The translations under genes were made by a program, and so were the position numbers. This document shows, in pieces, positions 18,405-28,220 of a stretch of DNA of 64,000 nt. The notes under the pieces are model-generated. The model ran no database searches and was not told the origin of the DNA. It was given only the letters and a program-made list of their open reading frames with translations. The stretch comes from Bacteroidales bacterium (GTDB lineage Bacteria; Bacteroidota; Bacteroidia; Bacteroidales; UBA932): assembly GCA_017509685.1 (NCBI GenBank), contig JAFWPA010000005.1, positions 39,838 through 103,837 of the forward strand, given 5' to 3'. Position 1 is the stretch's first letter; every line of letters starts with the position of its first letter.

Positions 18405-18412
18405 TAACTTTG
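18405..18412 (+). promoter_or_regulatory. -7 box of the ribose-type operon
   Basis: TAACTTTG sits 63 bases before the ribokinase ATG. No clear -33 TTTG is present at the right distance. The operator-like palindrome follows 12 bases downstream. Confidence 0.55.
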
Positions 18413-18424
18413 TCTCTAGAAATA

Positions 18425-18440
18425 GCGCAATCGTTTGCGC
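18425..18440. promoter_or_regulatory. LacI-family operator in the operon leader
   Basis: GCGCAATCGTTTGCGC is a palindrome in 14 of 16 positions with the central CG dinucleotide and CAA/TTG arms typical of LacI/GalR operators (compare PurR and RbsR sites). It lies just after the -7 box, where a bound repressor would block transcription. The divergent lacI-type gene is the obvious partner. Confidence 0.7.
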
Positions 18441-18475
18441 AAACCTTAAAACCGCAATTAATCACACTAGGTCTT

Positions 18476-19381
18476 ATGAATAACAAACGAATTCTGGTTA
18501 TCGGCAGCAGCAACACGGACATGACTGCCAAAACGCAGGAACTCCCCCGCCCGGGAGAAACCGTGCTGGGCGGCGTATTCACCATGGGAGCCGGTGGCAA
18601 GGGAGCCAACCAGGCCGTGGCGGCGCAGCGCCTGGGCGGCGACGTTCAGTTCATCTGCAAAGTGGGAAAGGATATGTTTGGAGACAATGCCATCGCGCAG
18701 TATGAGAAGGAAGGGCTGGACACCAGCGGCATCCTCCGCTCCCAGCTCCCCTCCGGCGTAGCCCTCATCTATGTAGACAGCCACGCAGAAAACTGCATTG
18801 TAGTGGCCTCCGGTGCCAACGGAGACCTCTTGGAAGCCGATATCGAGGCATCTAAACAGGCCATCCTGAACTGCGGTATCCTCCTGCTCCAGCTGGAGAG
18901 CCCCATCCTCTCTGTCCTCAAGGCCGCCAAGATGGCCCACGAGGCCGGCGCCACGGTGGTGCTGAATCCCGCACCCGCCTGCGCACTGCCGGAAGAGCTC
19001 TTCCGCTACATAGACCTGTTCATCCCCAACGAAACCGAACTGTCCACCTTCAGCGGCCTGCCGGTGAATAATGCCGAAGATGCCTTCAAGGCCGCCAAGG
19101 CCATGCAGGCCAAAGGCGTGGGCAAGCTCATCGTGACCATGGGCAGCAAGGGCGCCCTCATCTGCGAGGGAAGCACGTCGGACTTTGTGCCCGCTCACAA
19201 AGTGAAGGCCGTGGATACCACCGCCGCCGGCGACACCTTCTGCGGCGCCCTGTGCGTAGCCATCAGCGAAGGCAAGAGCCTCAAGGAGGCGGCCGAGTTC
19301 GCCTGCGCGGCATCGGCCCTCACCGTCCAGAAGATGGGCGCTCAGAATTCCATCCCGTTCAGAAAAGATATTAATATTTAA
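18476..19381 (+). CDS. rbsK: Ribokinase
   Basis: PfkB-family sugar kinase, 301 residues, making ribose 5-phosphate from ribose and ATP. Motifs: GSSNTDM near the N-terminus, the substrate motif GAGGKGANQAVAA at about residues 40-52, and DTTAAGDTFCGAL near residue 245 with the catalytic Asp and anion hole. The GKGANQA motif favours ribokinase over fructokinase. The start at 18476 (MNNKRIL) is chosen; the open frame continues upstream to 18410 but that part contains the operator. It heads a nine-gene operon with gaps of 5-19 bases or overlaps. Confidence 0.9.
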   Translation: MNNKRILVIGSSNTDMTAKTQELPRPGETVLGGVFTMGAGGKGANQAVAAQRLGGDVQFICKVGKDMFGDNAIAQYEKEGLDTSGILRSQLPSGVALIYVDSHAENCIVVASGANGDLLEADIEASKQAILNCGILLLQLESPILSVLKAAKMAHEAGATVVLNPAPACALPEELFRYIDLFIPNETELSTFSGLPVNNAEDAFKAAKAMQAKGVGKLIVTMGSKGALICEGSTSDFVPAHKVKAVDTTAAGDTFCGALCVAISEGKSLKEAAEFACAASALTVQKMGAQNSIPFRKDINI

Positions 19382-19393
19382 AAGGATAAGATT

Positions 19394-20407
19394 ATGTACA
19401 TCGTCGGAAGTTACACACTGGCAGTTTTTTTCTGCTTTGTTACCATGCTTTGCTGGGGTTCCTGGGGCAATACTCAGAAACTGGCCGCCAAGAGCTGGCG
19501 TTACGAGCTCTTCTATTGGGACTACGTGATTGGCATGGTGCTGTTTTCCCTGGTACTGGCCTTTACCGCCGGCAGCATCGGCAGCGAGGGCCGTCCTTTC
19601 CTTCAGGACCTGGCACAGGCCGATTGGGCCAGCATCGGCTGGGTTCTTCTGGGTGCAGTCGTCTTCAACGTCTCCAACATCCTCCTGTCGGCCTCCGTAT
19701 CCATCGCCGGTATGGCAGTAGCCTTCCCGCTGGGTGTGGGCATCGCGCTGGTGATGGGTGTGCTCAACAACCTGCTCCTGCACCCCACGGAGGGCCAGAA
19801 CACCGGCCTGCTGTGGCTGGGCGTAGCCCTGGTGGTAGTAGCCATCATCTGCAACGGCATTGCCTCGGGCAAGGTTTCCAACGAGCAGCGGGATCCCAAG
19901 CAGAACCGTAAGGGTATTATCCTGGCCCTGGTAGCCGGTATCATCATGTCCTTCTTCAGCGCCCTGGTATACAACGGCGTAGACCTGGACAACTTCGCCG
20001 CCCCGGCAGCCGGTAAGCTCACCCCTTATACCGCCATGGTCATCTTCTCCCTGGGCGTGTTCCTGAGCAACTTCGTGGTGAACACCATCGTGATGAAGAA
20101 ACCCTTCGTGGGAGAGCCTGTCACCTACAAGCAGTACTTCGCCGGCAATATGAAGACCCACCTGGTGGGCGTGCTGGGCGGCTGCATCTGGGCCCTGGGT
20201 ACTTCCCTCAACTACATCTGCGCCGGAACCGCCGGTGCCGCCGTTTCCTATGCCCTGGGTCAGGGCGCTCCCATGATTGCCGCCATCTGGGGCGTGTTCA
20301 TCTGGAAGGAATTCAAAGGCGCCGGAAAGGACGTCTATGCCCTGCTGGCCCTTATGTTCGGCCTGTTCATCGCCGGCCTGGCCTGTGTAGTGGTTGCCGG
20401 AATGTAA
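19394..20407 (+). CDS. GRP/RhaT-like sugar transporter, probably for ribose
   Basis: A 337-residue inner-membrane protein with about ten hydrophobic segments and the layout of drug/metabolite transporter superfamily sugar carriers (GRP or L-rhamnose-proton symporter type). The start YTLAVFFCFVTMLCWGSWGNTQKLA is typical: the CWGSWGNT motif is common in these carriers. Located 12 bases after ribokinase and 11 before susC, it most likely brings free ribose or a similar pentose across the inner membrane. The exact sugar cannot be read from sequence. Confidence 0.8.
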   Translation: MYIVGSYTLAVFFCFVTMLCWGSWGNTQKLAAKSWRYELFYWDYVIGMVLFSLVLAFTAGSIGSEGRPFLQDLAQADWASIGWVLLGAVVFNVSNILLSASVSIAGMAVAFPLGVGIALVMGVLNNLLLHPTEGQNTGLLWLGVALVVVAIICNGIASGKVSNEQRDPKQNRKGIILALVAGIIMSFFSALVYNGVDLDNFAAPAAGKLTPYTAMVIFSLGVFLSNFVVNTIVMKKPFVGEPVTYKQYFAGNMKTHLVGVLGGCIWALGTSLNYICAGTAGAAVSYALGQGAPMIAAIWGVFIWKEFKGAGKDVYALLALMFGLFIAGLACVVVAGM

Positions 20408-20418
20408 TCTGAAACGAC

Positions 20419-23322
20419 ATGAAAAAACTATTCTACTGCATATTGTTCCTGTTCCTGTCCTGGGCCGCCCTGGCCCAGAACAGGACCGTTACGGGCGTAG
20501 TGCTGGACGAGCGGGACACCCCCATGGCCGGCGCCACCCTGGTGGCGGGGAAAGCCTATGCCATCACCGATGAGAATGGCCGGTTCACCCTTCAGGCCCC
20601 GCAGGACGCCGCCGTCACGGTCTCCTTCCTGGGCTATGACGACTATCCGTTCACGGTGAAGGGTAACGCCAGCCTCACCATCCGCATGATTCCTTCTGCC
20701 GCCACCATGCTCAACGAGTCCGTGGCCATCGGCTATGGCAAGACCACCAAAAAGGAAGTCACCGGCGCCGTCGTCAGCCTGAAGTCGGAAGACCTGGACA
20801 AGGGTTCCTTCACATCGGCCGCCGCCATGCTGCAGGGCAAGGTGGCCGGTCTTACCGTGGTGAACCCGGACGGTGGAGACCCCAACGCCTCCTACCAGTT
20901 CCTCCTCCGCGGTACCAACACGCTCAGCGCCGGCCAGGGTCCCCTCATCATCATTGACGGGGTGGCCGATGCCGATGTCCGCAACATCAACTTCCAGGAA
21001 GTGGAGTCCATCGACGTGCTCAAGGACGGTTCCGCATCGGCCATCTACGGCACCCGCGGCACCAACGGCGTGGTCATTATCACCACCAAGCGCGCCAAGA
21101 GCGGCACCACCTCTGTCCAGTACGACGGACAAGTTTCCGTCCAGGCCGTGCAGTCCCGCGCCAAACCCATGACAGCCCGGGAATTCGAGTACACCATCAA
21201 GAACTTTGCACCCGGCAAATCGGGCTCCCTATATGGAAACGACACCGACTGGTTCAAGGAAATCACCCGCACGCCCGTAAGCCACAAGCACAACCTGGCC
21301 ATTTCCGGCGGCACGGAGAAATTCAGCCACCGCACGGTCATCAACGTAGAGCAGAACCAGGGTCTTCAGAAGAAAAACGAGGCCGCCAAGTATCTGTTCA
21401 AGACCAACATCACCCAGAAGATCCTGGAAGGCTGGCTGGAACTGGACGCCAACCTGAGCTATGTCAAGCGTGTATCCTCCCCTGCCAATTACGGTGCCTT
21501 CCGCCAGGCATTCATGCGCAATCCCACCGAACCGGTGTATGATCCCGACGCCACCATCTACGGCGGTTACTACACGCTCACGGAATCCGACTACACCAAC
21601 CCCGTGGCCATGATCAACGAGCGGGACGCCCGGAACGAGACCGCCACCCTGGCGGCCAACCTGCGCGCCACCCTGAACATCCTGCCCGTCAAGGGACTCA
21701 AGTGGGACAACTTCGTGAGCTACAGCGACGAAAAGTATTCCGCCCAGGAATACAAGACCTCCTACTACCCCAGCAGCGTGGGCAAGAAGGGCGTAGCCTA
21801 TACTTCCTCCAACGCCTACGACGACTTCCAGTGGGAAAGCACCCTCCAGTATTCCAATGTCTTCAACGGCCACTCCATCCAGGGCATCCTGGGTTATACC
21901 TGGCAACAGAAGATGAACTGGGAATCCAGCATGGAGAACTACGGCTTTGACTCCGACTTCTACAAATACAACAACATGGGCTCCGGCACCGCTCTCAAGG
22001 AAGGTCTGGCCGATATGAGCACCTACCGCTCCTCCAGCCGCTACATCGCCTTCTTCGGCCGTGCCATCTGGAACTATAAGGAAAAGTACCTGGCCTCCGT
22101 ATCCCTGCGACGCGACGGTTCCTCCCGCTTCGGCAAGAATCAGAAGTGGGGCTGGTTCCCGGCCGTCAGCCTGGGCTGGCGCATCACGGAAGAACCCTGG
22201 ATGGAGAATGTGGAATGGCTGAACGAACTGAAAATCCGCGCCGGCTTCGGCGTTACAGGCAACCAGGACTTCGCCAACTACAAGTCACTGATGCTCATGT
22301 CCACCGGTACCAGCTTCTACTACAACGGAGAATGGATCAACTCCTACGCACCCGCCTCCAACGCCAACCCTTACCTGAGATGGGAACGCAAGAACGAGTT
22401 CAACGTGGGCTTGGATTTCTCTGTCCTGGACAACCGCCTGGGCGGTACCCTGGACTACTATTACCGTCTTACCACAGACCTTCTGTACGAGTACAACGTA
22501 CCGGTTCCCCCGTACGACTACAAGACGCTGTTCACCAACGTAGGTTCCATCAGCAATATGGGTATCGAACTCACGCTGTACGCCACGCCGGTCAAAACGC
22601 GTGACTGGGTTTGGAACACCACCCTGGTAGCCGCCCACAACGAGAACAAGCTCATCAAGTTCACCAACGAGGAATTCCAGAACCAGGACTATGAGATTGG
22701 CTGGGCCGCAACGCCCGTAGGCGCCTATCTGCAGCGTCTGATAGAAGGCGAGAGCCTGGGTTCCTTCTATGCCCCCCGCTACTCCCACGTAGGGGCCGAC
22801 GGCTCCGACGTCCTTCAGGACGAGTTCAACGGCAAGGTGCCTGTAACCAAGTGGAGCCGCATAGGAACGGCCTATCCGGATCTCACCCTGGGATGGACCA
22901 ACAACCTGCGCTTCCGCCAGTGGACGCTGAGCATGACCCTGCGGGGTTCCATCGGCGGAAAGGTGTTCAACTCCTACCGGGCCAACTACGAGAGCCTGCA
23001 GCAGATTGGTCTGCGCAACATCCTCTCCTCCTGGCTGGACAACACCGCCTACACCGGCGAAATCCGCTACTCCGACAAGTACATCGAGGACGCCTCCTAC
23101 CTGAAACTGGACAACGTGTCCATCAGCTATGACATTCCGTTCACCAACAAGTACCTTCACGGAGCACGCGTATTCGTCTCCGGACAGAACCTGCTGTGCA
23201 TCACCGGCTACAAGGGGGTAGACCCCGAAGTGAGCCTGAGCGGCCTCACGCCCGGTATCGAGAGTACCAGCTACTATCCCCGTACCATGACCTTCACCCT
23301 GGGTGCCACCCTTACTTTCTAA
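20419..23322 (+). CDS. SusC-like TonB-dependent outer-membrane receptor
   Basis: A 967-residue outer-membrane transporter that forms a lidded pore with its SusD partner. After a signal peptide (ending ALAQ) comes a carboxypeptidase D-regulatory-like domain (TVTGVVLDERDTPMAGATL), then the plug with SIDVLKDGSASAIYGTRG and TNGVVIITTKRA, and a beta barrel ending in TMTFTLGATLTF with the C-terminal Phe needed for membrane insertion. There is no N-terminal signalling domain, so regulation should come from the LacI-type protein, not an anti-sigma factor. Confidence 0.95.
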   Translation: MKKLFYCILFLFLSWAALAQNRTVTGVVLDERDTPMAGATLVAGKAYAITDENGRFTLQAPQDAAVTVSFLGYDDYPFTVKGNASLTIRMIPSAATMLNESVAIGYGKTTKKEVTGAVVSLKSEDLDKGSFTSAAAMLQGKVAGLTVVNPDGGDPNASYQFLLRGTNTLSAGQGPLIIIDGVADADVRNINFQEVESIDVLKDGSASAIYGTRGTNGVVIITTKRAKSGTTSVQYDGQVSVQAVQSRAKPMTAREFEYTIKNFAPGKSGSLYGNDTDWFKEITRTPVSHKHNLAISGGTEKFSHRTVINVEQNQGLQKKNEAAKYLFKTNITQKILEGWLELDANLSYVKRVSSPANYGAFRQAFMRNPTEPVYDPDATIYGGYYTLTESDYTNPVAMINERDARNETATLAANLRATLNILPVKGLKWDNFVSYSDEKYSAQEYKTSYYPSSVGKKGVAYTSSNAYDDFQWESTLQYSNVFNGHSIQGILGYTWQQKMNWESSMENYGFDSDFYKYNNMGSGTALKEGLADMSTYRSSSRYIAFFGRAIWNYKEKYLASVSLRRDGSSRFGKNQKWGWFPAVSLGWRITEEPWMENVEWLNELKIRAGFGVTGNQDFANYKSLMLMSTGTSFYYNGEWINSYAPASNANPYLRWERKNEFNVGLDFSVLDNRLGGTLDYYYRLTTDLLYEYNVPVPPYDYKTLFTNVGSISNMGIELTLYATPVKTRDWVWNTTLVAAHNENKLIKFTNEEFQNQDYEIGWAATPVGAYLQRLIEGESLGSFYAPRYSHVGADGSDVLQDEFNGKVPVTKWSRIGTAYPDLTLGWTNNLRFRQWTLSMTLRGSIGGKVFNSYRANYESLQQIGLRNILSSWLDNTAYTGEIRYSDKYIEDASYLKLDNVSISYDIPFTNKYLHGARVFVSGQNLLCITGYKGVDPEVSLSGLTPGIESTSYYPRTMTFTLGATLTF

Positions 23323-23333
23323 ACTGACGCGGT

Positions 23334-24851
23334 ATGAAAAAGATTCTGTATATGGTTTTGAGTGCAGTGGCCCTCTGCGCCTGCACCAATCTGGACGAGC
23401 AAATCTATTCCAAGATTGCCAAGGATAATTTCTTCACCACCGAAGAACAGTTTGTCAAGTATTCGGCCCGCGCCTATTCCTCCCTGCAGCACTGGGGGAC
23501 GGAGAAGAGCCTGTGGACCTTCGTCATCCAGAACACCAACGAAGTCTGCGTTCCCGTGAACCCGAACGGCGGCTGGTGGGATGACGGACGTTACAACGAA
23601 GTGCACGTCCACAACATTTCCTTCAGCAACCGCCTGCTGGAAATGGCCTGGGAATACTGGACCAACGGCGTTACCGCCTGCAACGACGTCCTGGACACGT
23701 TCGAGGACGTAGAACAGGACTTCGAAGCCAAACATCGCGTGATTGCCGAAGTGAAGGTGCTCCGCGCCTACTTCTATATGTGCGGCATTGACAACTGGGG
23801 CTCCGTTCCCTTCTCCATCAGCAAGAAGGAAACCGGATATCCGCCCAAGAAAGACCGTGCCTACGTGTTCGACTTCATTGTCAAGGAAATTACGGAGAAT
23901 CTGCCGTATCTGGAAGAAGTGCCCTCCACCGAGTATTACGGCCGCATCACCCAGGGAGCCGCTTATGCCATCCTGGCCAAGATGTACCTGAACGCCGAAA
24001 AGTGGATTGGCAAGCCTATGTGGGCCGAGGCAGCAACCGCCTGCCAGGCCATCATCGAAAAGGGTCACTACACGCTGGCACCCAACTACAAAGACAACTT
24101 CGAGGTGTACAACGAGAACTGCCCGGAGCAGATTTTCGCCATTCCGTACAGCACTGTGTACACCACTTCCGACCACCACGCCTTCCTTATCTATATGTCC
24201 ACCCTGCCGGCCGATCTCTGCCGGCCCTTCGGCATCAACGCCGACGGCTGGGACGGCCTGTGCGGAGAACCCGACTTCCTGTCCAGCTATGACCCCGCCG
24301 ACACCCGTAAGGCCGATACCTGGCTCTACGGCCAGATGTACGACAAAGACGGAAAGGCCCTGGAATACGAGCCCGGCGTTCCCTACGTCATCGACCCCGA
24401 CATGCCCGAAAGCGTGTACGGGAAAGACAGCCGTCGCGGTCCCCTGCAGGGTGCCCGTATCGGCAAATGGACCTATCAGGACGACGGCAAGCTCACAGGC
24501 GGCCAAGTGGGCATGGAGAACGACTTCTTCCTGCTCCGCTATGCCGATGTGGTGCTGATGTACGTGGAAGCCCTGGTGCGTCAGGGTAAGGAGGCCGAGG
24601 CCGCCGCCGTGGCCGATTTCAAGACCCTCCGCGCCCGTGCCGGCCTGCCCCCGATGACAGCCGCCCAGCTCACCCTGGACAACCTGTACTGGGAGCGTGC
24701 CCACGAACTGGCCATTGAAGGCTGGGCCCGCCAGGATATGATCCGCTTCGACAAATTCCTGGACGCCTGGTGGGCCAAACCCGCCAAGACCGAGTCCGTC
24801 CTTCTTCTCCCCATCCCCAAGACCGCCAAGGCAGCCAACCCTAACCTGTAG
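23334..24851 (+). CDS. SusD/RagB-like surface glycan-binding lipoprotein
   Basis: A 505-residue SusD-family protein, 11 bases after susC. The N-terminus MKKILYMVLSAVALCAC is a lipoprotein signal. The N-terminal helical block (residues 20-150) and the C-terminal motif LYWERAHELAIEGWARQDMIRF are standard SusD features. It should cap the SusC barrel and bind the substrate on the cell surface. The rest of the operon suggests a ribose-containing ligand. Confidence 0.94.
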   Translation: MKKILYMVLSAVALCACTNLDEQIYSKIAKDNFFTTEEQFVKYSARAYSSLQHWGTEKSLWTFVIQNTNEVCVPVNPNGGWWDDGRYNEVHVHNISFSNRLLEMAWEYWTNGVTACNDVLDTFEDVEQDFEAKHRVIAEVKVLRAYFYMCGIDNWGSVPFSISKKETGYPPKKDRAYVFDFIVKEITENLPYLEEVPSTEYYGRITQGAAYAILAKMYLNAEKWIGKPMWAEAATACQAIIEKGHYTLAPNYKDNFEVYNENCPEQIFAIPYSTVYTTSDHHAFLIYMSTLPADLCRPFGINADGWDGLCGEPDFLSSYDPADTRKADTWLYGQMYDKDGKALEYEPGVPYVIDPDMPESVYGKDSRRGPLQGARIGKWTYQDDGKLTGGQVGMENDFFLLRYADVVLMYVEALVRQGKEAEAAAVADFKTLRARAGLPPMTAAQLTLDNLYWERAHELAIEGWARQDMIRFDKFLDAWWAKPAKTESVLLLPIPKTAKAANPNL

Positions 24852-24856
24852 TTAAG

Positions 24857-26629
24857 ATGAAACGTTTATCCCTCATATCGCTGTGCCTGCTCCTTCTGGC
24901 CTCCTGCGCCCAGAAGCCGCTGGAAATCACACGTACCCAACTGAAAGACAAGATTGCCGGCGCCTGGCTGGGCCAGATGGTCGGTAACATCTACGGTCTC
25001 GAATACGAGAACAAATTTGTGGACCAGCCCGGCGAAGGGCCCTTCGTCTTCAACAAGGCCATCACCAAGATGGCTGCCGTGGACGGAGCTTTCTCCGACG
25101 ACGACACCGACGTGGAATATCTCTATCTCCTGATGATGGAGAAATACGGCATCGATATCACGTACCAGCAGGTGAAGGAAGGCTGGATGTACCATATCCG
25201 TGACCGGGTATGGCTGGCCAACCGCGCCGCCCTGGGCCTGATGCACTACGGTTTCACGCCGCCTTACACCGGCAAGAAGGAGTACAACCCGCACTGGTTC
25301 CAGATCGATCCCCAGCTCATCAACGAAATCTGGTCCTATACCGCACCCGGCATGCCCAAGTATGCCGCCGGCATATCGGACTGGGCCGCCCGCATCACCT
25401 CCGACGACTGGGCCGTCTCCCCTACCGTAGTATACGGTGCCATGTACTCCGAAGCCTTCTTCGAGAGTGACATTCCCACCCTCATCCGCCACGCCAAAGC
25501 GTATCTTCCCAAGGAAGACCGCTTCCGCCATATCATTGACGAATGCCTGGACCTGTGGCAGAAGTATCCCGACGACTGGAAGGCTTCCCGCAAGGTGATT
25601 GCCGACGAACTCTACGTGAACGAGCCCGACATCACCAAGAGCATCTGGAACGCCGACCTCAACGGCGCCATGGGCATCCTGTCCCTGCTGTACGGTGACG
25701 GCGACATTGAAAAGACCCTCCTCATCGGCTGCGCCCTGGGCTTTGACTGTGACAACCAGACGGCTACTATCTGCGGCCTCCTGGGCGTCATCAACGGGGT
25801 GGGCGGCGTTCCGCTGGACCGTGCCATGCCCGCTGCATTCCCGCACTGGACCAAGCCCTTCAACGACCGCTACATCAACGTGACGCGCTACGACATGCCC
25901 GACGCTTCCATCGAAGACATCATCGAGCGTACCGTAGTCCTGGCCGAAAAGATTATCCTGGCCCGCGGCGGTTCCGTCCGGGAAGAGAACGGCGAGAAGA
26001 TCTACACCATCAATCCCAAGGCCACCTTCAAACCGGCCAAGGAATCCGCCGCCACCTTCACCCTGCCCGAAAAGCACGGACGCAACCTGGCCGCCGACGC
26101 CACTGAAATCCTGGCCCTTACCCGGGAGACCGACCGCGCCACCCTGGATTCCTGCTGGCTCACCATTCCGGTTTCCTACCGTGCCTATACCGTAGACGTC
26201 ATCAACGACGGCGTCGTGGGCGGTCCCGGAGCTGCCTTCTATTCCCTGGGCGGCAAATCCAACGCACCCAAGCAGGATTACTTCGGCTACCGCTGGGACA
26301 AGCCTGTCACCACGGATATGGTATCCTTCCACTACGGACCGCTGGAGGAATTCGGCGGATGGTACAGCAACCTGCACGTAGAGTATCTGGACCCGGACGG
26401 GAACTGGCAGCCCGTCAAGGACGCCACCGTCACCCCGGACTGGCCTTACTGCGACGAAGTCTTCTTCCAGCCGCACAACGGCGAATTCATCTTCACCTTC
26501 CCCAAGGTGACCACCACGGCCATCCGCGTCATCGGCGACGATGCCGTGCTCATCCACTGGAACAAGTACACCAAGGACGTATCGGCCTTTATCTCCATCA
26601 CTGAACTGGAAGTTTATGAAGCGAAATAG
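24857..26629 (+). CDS. ADP-ribosylglycohydrolase-family lipoprotein with C-terminal discoidin-like domain
   Basis: A 590-residue lipoprotein (lipobox LLASC). The catalytic part (residues about 30-390) is of the ADP-ribosylglycohydrolase (DraG/ARH) fold: KIAGAWLGQMVGN, the first metal cluster in GAFSDDDTDVEY (about residue 80) and the second in GCALGFDCDNQTATICGLLG (about 295). Both Asp sites keep their acidic residues. From residue 430 on, a beta-sandwich with TKDVSAFISITELEVYE at the end resembles F5/8 type C domains and may bind sugar. In Bacteroides ribose loci a member of this family releases ribose from nucleoside-type substrates. It is the most divergent of the three copies here. Confidence 0.82.
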   Translation: MKRLSLISLCLLLLASCAQKPLEITRTQLKDKIAGAWLGQMVGNIYGLEYENKFVDQPGEGPFVFNKAITKMAAVDGAFSDDDTDVEYLYLLMMEKYGIDITYQQVKEGWMYHIRDRVWLANRAALGLMHYGFTPPYTGKKEYNPHWFQIDPQLINEIWSYTAPGMPKYAAGISDWAARITSDDWAVSPTVVYGAMYSEAFFESDIPTLIRHAKAYLPKEDRFRHIIDECLDLWQKYPDDWKASRKVIADELYVNEPDITKSIWNADLNGAMGILSLLYGDGDIEKTLLIGCALGFDCDNQTATICGLLGVINGVGGVPLDRAMPAAFPHWTKPFNDRYINVTRYDMPDASIEDIIERTVVLAEKIILARGGSVREENGEKIYTINPKATFKPAKESAATFTLPEKHGRNLAADATEILALTRETDRATLDSCWLTIPVSYRAYTVDVINDGVVGGPGAAFYSLGGKSNAPKQDYFGYRWDKPVTTDMVSFHYGPLEEFGGWYSNLHVEYLDPDGNWQPVKDATVTPDWPYCDEVFFQPHNGEFIFTFPKVTTTAIRVIGDDAVLIHWNKYTKDVSAFISITELEVYEAK

Positions 26630-28220
26630 CTTGATTCTAGCCCTGCTGCTTACAGCCGCCTGTTCGGCGCCTGAAGCACCCGAGTCGGTGACGCTGTCCA
26701 AGGACGCCCTTATGGACAAAATCATGGGCGGCTGGGCCGGCCAGACCATCGGCGTGGTGTACGGCGCCCCCACGGAATTCAAATTCCAGGGCACCATCAT
26801 CCCAGAGGAGATTCCCATCGGCTGGGGAGAAGGCTATGTGAAGCACTGGTGGGACCGCAAGCCCGGCCTGTTTGACGACGTGTACAACGACCTCACCTTT
26901 GCCGAAGCCTTCGAGCAGCTGGGTTTGGACGCCACCTCGGAGCAACTGGCCCTGCGCTTTGCCTATGCGCCCTATCATCTGGCCCACGCCAATCAGGCAG
27001 GCCGGTATAACGTGCGCCAGGGCATCATGCCGCCCGCATCGGGCAACTGGATCAACAATCCGCACGCGGACGACCTGGACTTCCAGATCGAGGCCGATTT
27101 CGTGGGCCTGATGGCGCCAGGCATGCTGCCGGAAGCCCTGGATATCGCCTCCCGCGTGGGGCATATCATGAACAGCGGAGACGGTTTCTACGGCGGAGCC
27201 TTCGTGGCCGGCCTGTACAGTGCCGCCTTCGTGGAGAATGATCCCGCCCGTATTGTGGACATGGCCCTGGAGGCCATTCCGCAGGAAAGCACCTTCTGGC
27301 AATGCCTCAACGACGTACGCGTGTGGCATAAGCAATATCCCGACTGGAAAGACTGCTGGTTCCAGGTGCTCAAGAAATGGGGCCTGGACACCGGCTGTCC
27401 CAAGGGCGTGAGCCTGAGCTTTGACATTGACGCCAAGCTGAACAGCGCCTATGTGGCCATGGGCCTGCTCTATGGCGGCGGTGACTTTGGCAAATCCCTG
27501 GAGATTTCCACCCGCTGCGGCCAGGATTCCGACTGCAACCCGGCCACCGTGGGCGGCGTGCTGGGCGTAGTGCTGGGCCTGGATAAGATGCCGGCCTTCT
27601 GGAAAGACCCCGTGATGGAAATCTGGGACCTGGACTTCGAAGGCACCGACGTTTCCCTGGCCAAAGGCAGCCAGTATTCCTTCAACCACGCCCTGCAGCT
27701 CATTGAGAAGAACGGCGGTACCGTCACCGAAGACAGCGTCACCATTCCCGTGGCCCAGCCGGAGGTGCTCCCGCTGGAGCAGAACTTCGTGGACACCTAT
27801 CCGCTGATGCGGGACCAGAAGGACCACTGGATGTCGGGCACCTACGAGTTTGACTTCCAGGGCAACGGATTCGTCATCTGGGGCAACCTGGTTTGCCTGC
27901 GGGGCATATCGGCCGATTACGCCGCACGCGTGTCCAAGAAACACGTGGGCAGCGAGGTCTTCGCCCTGGCCGAAGAGGACGACCCGTATGTGGCCGAAAT
28001 CGAGGTTTGGATAGACGGCGAACTGGACCAGGTCTCCCTCCTGCCCATGAAAGGCACCTCCCGTAAACTGGAACCGGCCTGGAAATACCAGATGCCGGAG
28101 GGCCGCCATTACGTAAAGATGGTATGGCGCAATCCCAAACCGGACACCTACCTTTTAAGGATCAATGCAATACAATACTATAGCGAGAAGCAGAATGAAG
28201 ATACGTATTACCATAATTAG
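26616..28220 (+). CDS. ADP-ribosylglycohydrolase-family lipoprotein, second copy
   Basis: A 534-residue lipoprotein (MKRNSLILALLLTAAC). The catalytic region opens with LMDKIMGGWAGQTIGVVYG and has the metal-site segments GLFDDVYNDLTF and TRCGQDSDCNPATVGGVLG. Compared with classical DraG the first site reads YNDLT instead of a TDDT-like motif, so catalysis or metal use may differ. A beta-rich C-terminal part (from about residue 390) is shared with the third copy. The start at 26616 lies inside the end of the previous gene (14-base overlap) and is fixed by the signal peptide. Confidence 0.8.
   Translation: MKRNSLILALLLTAACSAPEAPESVTLSKDALMDKIMGGWAGQTIGVVYGAPTEFKFQGTIIPEEIPIGWGEGYVKHWWDRKPGLFDDVYNDLTFAEAFEQLGLDATSEQLALRFAYAPYHLAHANQAGRYNVRQGIMPPASGNWINNPHADDLDFQIEADFVGLMAPGMLPEALDIASRVGHIMNSGDGFYGGAFVAGLYSAAFVENDPARIVDMALEAIPQESTFWQCLNDVRVWHKQYPDWKDCWFQVLKKWGLDTGCPKGVSLSFDIDAKLNSAYVAMGLLYGGGDFGKSLEISTRCGQDSDCNPATVGGVLGVVLGLDKMPAFWKDPVMEIWDLDFEGTDVSLAKGSQYSFNHALQLIEKNGGTVTEDSVTIPVAQPEVLPLEQNFVDTYPLMRDQKDHWMSGTYEFDFQGNGFVIWGNLVCLRGISADYAARVSKKHVGSEVFALAEEDDPYVAEIEVWIDGELDQVSLLPMKGTSRKLEPAWKYQMPEGRHYVKMVWRNPKPDTYLLRINAIQYYSEKQNEDTYYHN

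Noticed and set aside
18410-18475. Upstream extension of the ribokinase frame
   Set aside because: It contains the operator palindrome and begins inside the -7 box; family homology starts at 18476.
18467-20161. 564-codon minus-strand frame opposite ribokinase and the transporter
   Set aside because: Shadow frame covering two well-supported genes; no motif.
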